A DNA stretch of 48,830 bases from an uncultured Collinsella sp. (GTDB taxonomy: Bacteria > Actinomycetota > Coriobacteriia > Coriobacteriales > Coriobacteriaceae). This document shows, one piece after another, positions 42,871 to 48,830 of the stretch. The notes under the pieces are model-generated. The model made no database searches and was not told the origin of the DNA. It saw nothing but the letters and a program-made list of their open reading frames with translations. Location of the stretch: the NCBI GenBank assembly GCA_958423535.1, contig CATZRJ010000008.1, positions 1-48,830 of the forward strand, in the 5' to 3' direction. The position numbers were made by a program, and so were the translations under genes. How positions within the stretch are numbered: position 1 is the first letter of the stretch; the number at the start of each line of letters is the position of its first letter.

Positions 42871-44328
42871 CTAGCGCACCCCCTTCAGCGGTCCCTCAAC
42901 CAACCAAGATCCGGCATCCTCCAACAGCACCTCGCTGGGGTCGCAGCCCAGCTCGCGTGCCAGGATCGCCACCACGCGGCTCTGGCAGAAACCACTCTGG
43001 CAGCGGCCCATGCCGGCACGACAGCGGCGCTTGACGCCCTCGACCGAAACCGCGCCCGGGCGGCGTCGGATCGCGGCCACGATCTCGGCCTCGGGTACCG
43101 TCTCGCAGCGGCAGACGATCTGCCCCCACGCGGGGTCGGACTCTATGAGTTCTTCCTTGCGCGCAAGCGACGCGCGGTCAAAGTCGTCCGGCGCGCGGCG
43201 AATCGGGTCCCAATCGTCCCGTTCGCGCAGGGCCACGCCGGCTTTGCGCAGTACCTGCTCCATGCGTTCGGCAATGGCTGGCGCGCTCGCCACGCCCGGC
43301 GACTGAATGCCTGCCGCCTGGAACAGCCTCGGCACCACGGCCGACTGCCCAATAAAGAAGTCGTTCGTACCCTGAATGACCGGGCGCCCGCCGGCAAACG
43401 CGCGCACCACGCGACGCGTGTCCAGATCGGGCACCAGCTTGCGCGCTCCCGTCAGCAGCGTGTTCACATCGCTCGCATAGGTCTGTGTGTCGCCGGGCTC
43501 GCGCACGGCGGCGGTCGCGGTGATCACGGTATTGCCGTGGACCGTGCCCGTGACGATAACGCCCTTGGAGACCGGCGTGGGAACGGGATAGAGCGGCATG
43601 AGCGCACGCGGCTCTTTGTCCAGCACCACAATGTTGCCCTGGCGCCAGACCATCTGAAACTCCTCGGCGCCGGCCATATGCGAGATGTCCGCGGCTCCGT
43701 TGCCCGCGGCGTTGATCAGGTAATGGCAACGCACATCGCCGGCGGGCGTTGCCAGCGTAAAGCGTGCGGCTCCGTCATCCGAGTCATCAACCTCAATTGC
43801 CTCCACTGGCGCGGACCGCATAAATGTCACGCCGTTGGCAACGGCGTTCTCTAGCGCGGCAATGGCGACCTCAAACGGGTCGACGTAACCGGTCGAGGGG
43901 CACCACAACGCGCACGTCGCCTTGGCACTTGCGCGCGGTTCCAGCTCGTGGATGCGCTCAGGTCCAATGATTGCCAGCTCGGGCACGCCGTTGGCAATAC
44001 CATTGCTGTGCAGCTTCTCCAGGTGTGCGCGGTCTTCGTCGTTAAACCCCAGCACCATCGACCCGGTGCGGCGGAACAAAAAGCCTAGCTCCTGGGCCCA
44101 GGTGCCATATAGCTCGCAACCACGGGCGTTGACCTGCGCCTTTACCGTGCCCGGCGCCGGATCGTAGCCTGCGTGCACCAGTCCGCCGTTGGCCTTCGAC
44201 GCGCCCAGCGCGATATCGTTGGCCGCCTCGACCACGCAAATGGACAGGTCATAGCGCGCGAGCTGTCGCGCGATGGCGCATCCCGTGATGCCCGCGCCTA
44301 CAATCGCGATATCAAACGTTTCCGTCAC
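42871..44328 (-). CDS. GlpA-like FAD-dependent dehydrogenase with [2Fe-2S] domain
   Basis: A 485-residue protein. The N-terminal DAO-type FAD domain begins IAIVGAGITGCAIARQLARY and continues with GASKANGGLVHAGYD, as in glycerol-3-phosphate and hydroxyglutarate dehydrogenases. The C-terminal BFD-like [2Fe-2S] domain has CRCETV near residue 403 and CRAGMGRCQSGFC near 437. The start codon is GTG at 44328 behind GGGAGG. First gene of the operon with the NAD/FAD oxidoreductase and DUF1667 protein. Glycerol 3-phosphate is the most probable substrate, but L-2-hydroxyglutarate or a similar hydroxyacid cannot be excluded. Confidence 0.82.
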   Translation of the reverse strand: MTETFDIAIVGAGITGCAIARQLARYDLSICVVEAANDIALGASKANGGLVHAGYDPAPGTVKAQVNARGCELYGTWAQELGFLFRRTGSMVLGFNDEDRAHLEKLHSNGIANGVPELAIIGPERIHELEPRASAKATCALWCPSTGYVDPFEVAIAALENAVANGVTFMRSAPVEAIEVDDSDDGAARFTLATPAGDVRCHYLINAAGNGAADISHMAGAEEFQMVWRQGNIVVLDKEPRALMPLYPVPTPVSKGVIVTGTVHGNTVITATAAVREPGDTQTYASDVNTLLTGARKLVPDLDTRRVVRAFAGGRPVIQGTNDFFIGQSAVVPRLFQAAGIQSPGVASAPAIAERMEQVLRKAGVALRERDDWDPIRRAPDDFDRASLARKEELIESDPAWGQIVCRCETVPEAEIVAAIRRRPGAVSVEGVKRRCRAGMGRCQSGFCQSRVVAILARELGCDPSEVLLEDAGSWLVEGPLKGVR

Positions 44329-44498
44329 AGTGCCTCCCAGACAAGTTGACGGGCTGTCAATAGGACTATCCTACGGTCTGCACACCCCCAGCGCAGCGGC
44401 AATGCGGCGAACAGTCCCGCAACACCCGCCAACGGCAGGCGAGGGGAGACTCAGGACCATCGGTGACCTCGTCTGCCGCCCCTGGTGTCATAGGTTTG

Positions 44499-44714
44499 TC
44501 TCGTTCTGTAACATCTGGGACTGTTTTTGCCGAGTAACTGTTACAGATTGAGATATTCGGCCTGGACGTTTTCTTTTGTCTCAATCTGTAACAGTTAGCT
44601 GATGATTTGGGTTGTAGATGTTACAGATCGAGATTGAAGTCGGGGAGGGGTCACTGTGTCTCGATCTGTAACACCTAGACCCGGAATCCGCCCTTCACCT
44701 GTTACAGATTGAGA
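44499..44714. repeat. Array of six alternating 15-bp sites on a 40-bp period
   Basis: The site TGTTACAGATYGAGA occurs at 44499-44513 (minus, one mismatch), 44539-44553 (plus), 44579-44593 (minus), 44619-44633 (plus), 44659-44673 (minus) and 44700-44714 (plus). Starts are 40, 40, 40, 40 and 41 bases apart, with strictly alternating orientation and unrelated 25-26-nt spacers. Minus copies continue with C, plus copies with T. The second and third copies form a 19-bp perfect inverted repeat (44535-44553 with 44579-44597). It lies between divergent genes; the remainder of 44329-44815 shows no gene. Confidence 0.92.
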
Positions 44715-44815
44715 TGTTTGTGTCCGCACCGGCCCCGCTTGCAACCGTAGTCCCATATAAACAAACCCCGTGGTAAACTTGACCTGACTGTAAATATTCC
44801 GAAAGGTACACCTCA

Positions 44816-45247
44816 ATGTCCAAGTACATCTCCGAGCTCATGTCGCCGCAGCTTATGGGCGTCGTCTATGCCTTTGTTGGCTTTATCATCGCCCTGTACG
44901 TGCTGTCGGTCGTCTATGTGTTCATCGACGCTCGCCGCCGCGGTGCCAGTGCCTACGTGGCATGGGGCATCATCGCCCTTATCCCGTTTGTGGGCCTCAT
45001 CGCCTACCTGGTCCTGCGTCCGCACTCCTACGCGGCCGACCGCGAGGAGCAGGAGCTGGACATGGCCCTGCGCGAGCGTCAGCTTGCCCAGTACGGCACC
45101 TGCCCGCAGTGCGGCGCCCCCATCGAGAAGGACTTTGTCGTCTGCCCCGTGTGCGATACCCAGGTTCGCAACGTCTGCCCCAGCTGCCATCGCCCGCTCG
45201 ACGCGCACTGGAAGGTCTGCCCCTACTGCCGAACTCGCATCCAGTAA
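44816..45247 (+). CDS. Two-helix membrane protein with double zinc ribbon
   Basis: A 143-residue protein. Two membrane helices (about residues 13-37 and 47-66) are followed by a short charged linker and two zinc-ribbon units: CPQCGAP...CPVCDTQ (about 99-116) and CPSCHRP...CPYCRTR (about 123-141). The N-terminal part resembles the PLDc_N-type helical hairpin. Such proteins are common in Actinobacteria and have no settled function; a membrane-tethered interaction or regulatory role is possible. Start behind GAAAGG. Divergent from the GlpA-like operon across the six-site array. Confidence 0.8.
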   Translation: MSKYISELMSPQLMGVVYAFVGFIIALYVLSVVYVFIDARRRGASAYVAWGIIALIPFVGLIAYLVLRPHSYAADREEQELDMALRERQLAQYGTCPQCGAPIEKDFVVCPVCDTQVRNVCPSCHRPLDAHWKVCPYCRTRIQ

Positions 45248-45333
45248 CGCATCCATCGCCGGGCCAGCCGCAAACCACGGGCCCCGCGCGCCCCGCAGCT
45301 CCGCCCCCACACGATGAAGCATGCGTAGAAAAT

Positions 45334-45364
45334 CGCCCGCCGTGCCATTAAGGTGCGGCGGGCG
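45334..45364 (+). terminator. Hairpin after the zinc-ribbon gene
   Basis: CGCCCGCCG (45334-45342) pairs with CGGCGGGCG (45356-45364). The tail is CTTGTAT rather than a T run, so it may be a weak terminator. It abuts the thrS promoter. Confidence 0.5.
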
Positions 45365-45365
45365 C

Positions 45366-45393
45366 TTGTATACCAAGGCAACCTGCCTATAAT
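45366..45393 (+). promoter_or_regulatory. Promoter of thrS
   Basis: TTGTAT (45366-45371) and a consensus TATAAT (45388-45393) are 16 bp apart. Transcription would start near 45400. A 10-bp inverted repeat (TGATGCAAGT 45393-45402, ACTTGCATCA 45428-45437) overlaps the -10 box and the early leader, and could be an operator or a leader hairpin. Confidence 0.6.
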
Positions 45394-45463
45394 GATGCAA
45401 GTCAAAAACGCCGAGCGCATCGCACGCACTTGCATCAGGCATCCGAGAGGAGAAAACATACCC

Positions 45464-47227
45464 ATGAAGGCACTCTACAATGACGGTTCGGTGGCCGAGC
45501 TCCCGCAGGACGAGGTCACGCACGTCATCCGCCACTCCGCCGCGCACATCATGGCGCAGGCCATCAAGCGCCTGTACCCCGAGGCCGACTTTGCTTACGG
45601 CCCCGCGACCGACAACGGTTTTTACTACGACGTCGACCTGCCCGAGGGCGTTAAGATCAGCGAGGACGACTTCCCCGCGATCGAGGCCGAGATGAAGAAG
45701 ATCGTCAAAGAGAACCTCAAGTTTTCCGTGTACGAGAAGCCCCGCGCCGAGGCCATCGCCCTTATGGAGGAGCGCGGCGAGAAGTACAAGGTCGAGCACA
45801 TCGGCGACCTGGACGACGACGCCCGCATCACCTTCTATCAGCAGGGCGACTATATTGACATGTGCGTCGGTCCCCACATCTGCTACACCAAGGCGCTGAA
45901 GGCCTTTAAGCTCACCGGCGTCTCGGGCGCCTACTGGAAGGGCGACAAGGACAACAAGATGCTTACCCGCATCAACGGCGTCGCCTTTGCCACCAAGGAA
46001 GAGCTCGACGAGCACATGCACATGCTGGAGGAGGCCAAGAAGCGCGACCACCGCAAGATCGGCCGCGAGATGGACCTCTTTATGATGCGCGACGAGGCCC
46101 CCGGCTTCCCGTTCTTCCTGCCCAACGGCATGATCCTTAAGAACACGCTGCTGGACTACTGGCGCGAGATTCACCACAAGGCCGGCTACGTGGAGATCTC
46201 CACGCCGCTCATCATGAACAAGCAGCTGTGGAAGACCTCGGGCCACTGGGACCACTACAAGGACAACATGTACTCCACCGTCATCGACGACGAAGAGTAC
46301 TGCATTAAGCCCATGAACTGCCCGGGCGGCGTGCTGGTGTACGCCTCCAAGCCGCACTCCTACCGCGAGCTGCCCATTCGCGCCGGCGAGATTGGCCTGG
46401 TGCACCGCCACGAGCTGCGCGGCGCCCTGCACGGCCTGTTCCGCGTGCGCTGCTTTAACCAGGACGACGCCCACCTGTTTGTGCGTCCCGACCAGCTGAC
46501 CGACGAGATTGTGGGCGTGGTCAACCTCATCGACTCCGTGTACCAGAAGTTTGGCTTTAAGTACCACGTTGAGCTTTCCACCCGCCCCGAGGACTCCATG
46601 GGTTCGGACGAGGACTGGGCTCGCGCCGAGGAGGGCCTGCGCACCGCTCTGGAGAAGCTGGGCATGGACTACGAGGTCAACGAGGGCGACGGCGCCTTCT
46701 ACGGCCCCAAGATCGACTTCCACCTGGAGGACTCGCTCGGCCGCACTTGGCAGTGCGGTACCGTCCAGCTCGACTTCCAGATGCCGCTCAACTTTGATCT
46801 GGAGTACGTGGACGCCGACGGCACCAAGAAGCGTCCCATCATGCTGCATCGCGTGTGCTTTGGCTCCATCGAGCGCTTCATCGGTATTCTGATCGAGCAC
46901 TTTGCGGGTAAGTTCCCCACCTGGTTGGCCCCCGTGCAGGTCAAGGCACTTCCGGTTTCCGAGAAGAGCCGCGACTACGCCCACGAGGTGTGCGCCAAGC
47001 TGGAGGAGGCCGGCATTCGCGTGGTCTGCGACGACCGTGACGAGAAGATCGGCTACAAGATCCGCGAGGCCCGCAGCATCGATCGCGTGCCCTACATGCT
47101 CATCCTGGGCGAGAAGGAGGTCGAGGCCGGCAACATCTCCGTCCGCGACCGCTCTAACGAGACCGTTCAGATGAGCGTTGACGAGTTTGTGGCCAAGGTG
47201 CTCGAGGAGATCAAGACTCGCGCCTAA
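45464..47227 (+). CDS. thrS: Threonyl-tRNA synthetase lacking the TGS domain
   Basis: A 587-residue class II synthetase. The editing domain has HSAAHIMAQA and CVGPHICYT with its His/Cys site. The catalytic core has MNCPGG, LVHRHELRGALHGLFRVRCF and DDAHLF, supplying the zinc ligands Cys, His and His, then IGIL and LAPVQV before the anticodon-binding domain. The usual N-terminal TGS domain of about 60 residues is missing: the protein begins 24 residues before the editing-domain motif. The ATG at 45464 follows AGGAG at 11 bases; the open frame upstream contains the promoter, so it is not coding. Confidence 0.96.
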   Translation: MKALYNDGSVAELPQDEVTHVIRHSAAHIMAQAIKRLYPEADFAYGPATDNGFYYDVDLPEGVKISEDDFPAIEAEMKKIVKENLKFSVYEKPRAEAIALMEERGEKYKVEHIGDLDDDARITFYQQGDYIDMCVGPHICYTKALKAFKLTGVSGAYWKGDKDNKMLTRINGVAFATKEELDEHMHMLEEAKKRDHRKIGREMDLFMMRDEAPGFPFFLPNGMILKNTLLDYWREIHHKAGYVEISTPLIMNKQLWKTSGHWDHYKDNMYSTVIDDEEYCIKPMNCPGGVLVYASKPHSYRELPIRAGEIGLVHRHELRGALHGLFRVRCFNQDDAHLFVRPDQLTDEIVGVVNLIDSVYQKFGFKYHVELSTRPEDSMGSDEDWARAEEGLRTALEKLGMDYEVNEGDGAFYGPKIDFHLEDSLGRTWQCGTVQLDFQMPLNFDLEYVDADGTKKRPIMLHRVCFGSIERFIGILIEHFAGKFPTWLAPVQVKALPVSEKSRDYAHEVCAKLEEAGIRVVCDDRDEKIGYKIREARSIDRVPYMLILGEKEVEAGNISVRDRSNETVQMSVDEFVAKVLEEIKTRA

Positions 47228-47261
47228 GGTGACGCCAAAGGTTTATAAACCGCATGTATAC

Positions 47262-47295
47262 GCGGCTGTCCCATGCACGGGGCAGCCGCTTTTTT
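47262..47295 (+). terminator. Rho-independent terminator of thrS
   Basis: GCGGCTGTCCC (from 47262) pairs with GGGCAGCCGC (ending 47289) with one wobble or bulge, and TTTTTT follows. Confidence 0.9.
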
Positions 47296-47421
47296 ATGCC
47301 GAGCATGGGGCTGGGAAGGGTTAGTTGCAGTTGCGCAACGCTCACAAGATGCCGACAACCCCCGTAACTGTTTTGTAAAGTAAAATGACCCCGTAACAAT
47401 CCAATATTGCCCATGTATAAG

Positions 47422-47448
47422 AAAAGCCGCTGGTAGAGCGGCTTTTTT
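47422..47448 (+). terminator. Second terminator-like hairpin in the gap after thrS
   Basis: AAAAGCCGCT (47422-47431) pairs with AGCGGCTTTT (47437-47446), loop GGTAG, ending in a six-T run. Nothing recognisable is encoded between the thrS terminator and this one (47296-47421), so it may end a short RNA, act on the opposite strand, or be an attenuator for the downstream cluster. Confidence 0.7.
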
Positions 47449-47453
47449 GTTGT

Positions 47454-47589
47454 GCAAAAATGTACAGGTTTTCGTATCTTTCGTGGAAGCTCATTATACG
47501 AATAAATTGAGGCCGTTTTCCCAGATTGCGCAAATTGCAGCGAGAGCGGACACATCTCCATACCCCACTACAAAAACCTGTACTTTTGC
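47454..47589. repeat. Inverted-repeat element N1
   Basis: Arms GCAAAAATGTACAGGTTTT (47454-47472) and AAAACCTGTACTTTTGC (47573-47589) are complementary except for a two-base length difference. The interior is AT-rich and has no open frame. It fills most of the leader region of the NusG-like gene. Confidence 0.55.
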
Positions 47590-47621
47590 GACTGCGCCTA
47601 GCTGCGAGCGAGAAGCCTGTT

Positions 47622-47664
47622 CTTAACGCCCCTGCATCCGCGTGTGTCGCGGATGCAAGTTAAG
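47622..47664 (+). promoter_or_regulatory. Leader hairpin overlapping the ribosome site of the NusG-like gene
   Basis: GCATCCGCG (47634-47642) pairs with CGCGGATGC (47648-47656), and CTTAAC (47622-47627) with GTTAAG (47659-47664). The outer pairing runs into the AGGGGG ribosome site (47663-47668), so folding could limit translation of the antiterminator. Confidence 0.5.
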
Positions 47665-47674
47665 GGGGCGAGAG

Positions 47675-48265
47675 ATGGAACAGACGATGCGGCGCCAAGA
47701 GCAGCTGCCCGGCGCCTTTAGTGGCGCTACTACCAACAGCCAGCATGGCCGCGTCCGCTGGTATCTGGTCCACACCCCCAATGGTAAAGAGCGCGAGACA
47801 TGCGAAAAGGTCCGCCGCATTATCCCGCACGAGTTGATGCAGGACGCTTTTGTGATGCAAAAGGAGTTCTGGTTTAAGCGGGACGGCGCCTGGTCGCTCC
47901 AATCCAAACCTATGTACAAGGAATACTTCTTCGTCGCCACGCGCGATGCCGCCCTGCTCGATAAGGCTTTGGCCCAGTTGAGCTTTGGTTGCCGCATTGC
48001 CGGCAGCAGAGAGCGGGCCTATGCGCCCATGCCGGACGATGCGCAGGATTGGTACCGCAGCGTGCTCGACGACGACGGCGTGGTGCGCAACAGCGTCGCC
48101 CGCATAGAAGACGGCGTGCTGCACATAGAGCAGGGGCCCTTGGTGGGGCAAGAGGCCCGTGTAAAGAAGATCGACCGTCATAAGCGCTGGTGCCTGGTAG
48201 ACGTGGGCGAAGGCGATTCCGCTTTTAGGGAACTGCTTCCGTTAGACGTACTCAGTAAGACGTAA
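47675..48265 (+). CDS. NusG-family specialised antiterminator (LoaP/UpxY-like)
   Basis: A 196-residue NusG paralogue. An N-terminal NGN domain begins at about residue 28 with WYLVHTPNGKERETCEKVRR and includes KPMYKEYFFVAT, and a KOW-like segment GPLVGQEARVKKIDRHKRW lies near 150-168. It is immediately upstream of a sugar transferase gene, the usual place of LoaP or UpxY proteins that let RNA polymerase read through long polysaccharide operons. The ATG at 47675 follows AGGGGG. The general nusG is expected elsewhere. Confidence 0.85.
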   Translation: MEQTMRRQEQLPGAFSGATTNSQHGRVRWYLVHTPNGKERETCEKVRRIIPHELMQDAFVMQKEFWFKRDGAWSLQSKPMYKEYFFVATRDAALLDKALAQLSFGCRIAGSRERAYAPMPDDAQDWYRSVLDDDGVVRNSVARIEDGVLHIEQGPLVGQEARVKKIDRHKRWCLVDVGEGDSAFRELLPLDVLSKT

Positions 48266-48317
48266 GGAGACGTCGCACTGGCAATTCATTCGAAATTTGA
48301 ATTCATCGATTGGGGGA

Positions 48318-48333
48318 TCCCTGGGGGCAGGGA
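48318..48333 (+). promoter_or_regulatory. Small hairpin ahead of the sugar transferase start
   Basis: TCCCTG (48318-48323) pairs with CAGGGA (48328-48333) around GGGG, directly before the proposed GTG start at 48335. It could hide the ribosome site or be a recognition hairpin for the NusG-like protein; LoaP proteins bind RNA stem-loops in operon leaders. Confidence 0.3.
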
Positions 48334-48334
48334 C

Positions 48335-48830
48335 GTGGATTTGAACTTGACTACTAAAGAAGTGACAGGGCAAAACGTGCCGGTGGGAGCCGCACTTATA
48401 GCCCAGGCCATGAATCGCGGCGAGGTGAGCGTGCGCTACAAGGCCATGCAGGCCGTGAAGGACTGGGACCGCACGCGCCTGGGCTACCGTGCCGTGAAGC
48501 GCGCGTTTGACATCGTGTTCAGCGGCCTCGTGCTGGCCGTTATCGCTATTCCGAGCCTTGTGCTCGCCGCGGCCATCCGCCTGGAGAGCGAGGGCAACCC
48601 GTTCTACAGCCAGATTCGCGTGGGCCAGACCCACCGCGACGGCAGGCTGTCCACCTTCCGCATGTGGAAGTTCCGCAGCATGTACAAAGACGCCGACGAG
48701 CGCCTCGCCGAGCTCAAGGGACAGAACGAGATCGCCGGCGCCATGTTCAAGATGAGGGACGACCCGCGCGTAACGAAGATCGGCAAGTTCATCCGCAAGC
48801 ACTCCATCGACGAGTTCCCGCAGTTCGTCA
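48335..48830 (+). CDS. Undecaprenyl-phosphate sugar transferase, partial
   Basis: At least 165 residues, cut by the right edge. From 48476 the frame reads GYRAVKRAFDIVFSGL, a membrane helix, then ESEGNPFYSQIRVGQ, FRMWKFRSM, MRDDPRVTKIGKFIRKHSID and EFPQF, the bacterial sugar transferase (WcaJ/PssY-type) signature. The frame is open back to the stop codon of the NusG-like gene; GTG at 48335 gives a plausible N terminus and ATG at 48410 is the first ATG. It should attach the first sugar phosphate to the lipid carrier, starting capsule or exopolysaccharide synthesis. Confidence 0.85.
   Translation, partial: MDLNLTTKEVTGQNVPVGAALIAQAMNRGEVSVRYKAMQAVKDWDRTRLGYRAVKRAFDIVFSGLVLAVIAIPSLVLAAAIRLESEGNPFYSQIRVGQTHRDGRLSTFRMWKFRSMYKDADERLAELKGQNEIAGAMFKMRDDPRVTKIGKFIRKHSIDEFPQFV

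Noticed and set aside
44499..44714. CRISPR array
   Set aside because: Repeats are only 15 bp and alternate in orientation, spacers are about 25 nt, and no cas gene is nearby.
45334..45364. Third member of the V/F element family because of the ATTAA loop
   Set aside because: Only the loop is shared; TTCCGCACG and CAGGAC are absent, so it is better read as an ordinary hairpin.
47296..47421. Small RNA gene between two terminators
   Set aside because: No convincing promoter or conserved structure can be shown from this sequence alone.

Overview
The window is GC-rich, tightly packed bacterial DNA. Gene content and repeats point to an anaerobic gut actinobacterium of the Coriobacteriia, most likely Collinsella or a close relative. 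That assignment is inference: there is no rRNA marker here, and it rests on protein character, codon use and the combination of formate hydrogenlyase with selenocysteine genes.

Layout. 1-2400: accessory stretch on the minus strand with an AbiEi-like protein between two copies of a 70-bp palindromic repeat, then a RelB-type antitoxin/PIN toxin pair. 2770-18178: a compact operon for formate metabolism (hydN-like ferredoxin, selenoprotein fdhF, hyfABCDEFGHI, hycH, hycI, focA). FdhF is interrupted by an in-frame UGA at codon 140, followed by a SECIS-like hairpin, and must be read as one 740-residue selenoprotein. 18301-25336: a Cys-ligated molybdopterin paralogue, selA, selB, an easily missed tRNA-Sec gene (selC), mobA and a Cys-rich DUF3343 (Se/S carrier-like) protein. 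These supply selenocysteine and molybdenum cofactor for FdhF; selD, hyp and the other moa/moe genes are not in the window. 25593-30849: glutamate dehydrogenase and a two-gene molybdenum hydroxylase of the xanthine dehydrogenase family. 30988-39262: tRNA-Leu, tig, clpP, clpX, valS, folC (housekeeping). 39503-44328, minus strand: an M24 peptidase and a three-gene flavin oxidoreductase operon resembling anaerobic glycerol-3-phosphate dehydrogenase. 44816-48830: a zinc-ribbon membrane protein, thrS lacking TGS, a specialised NusG paralogue and the start of a sugar transferase gene running off the window, probably the head of a surface polysaccharide cluster.

How it works together. FocA moves formate, FdhF oxidises it, ferredoxin-like HydN/HyfA/HyfH pass electrons to the Ni-Fe hydrogenase HyfG, and HyfB/C/D/E/F form a large antiporter-like membrane arm of the FHL-2 type that could couple H2 production to ion translocation.

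The most unusual non-coding structures are: (1) six 15-bp sites in strictly alternating orientation on an almost exact 40-bp period at 44499-44714; (2) two element families (34807-34922 with 37665-37753; 39294-39455 with 40748-40903) whose cores are conserved while their long inverted arms differ between copies yet stay self-complementary; (3) four copies of a 70-bp palindrome; (4) the selC gene itself, with C at position 33.
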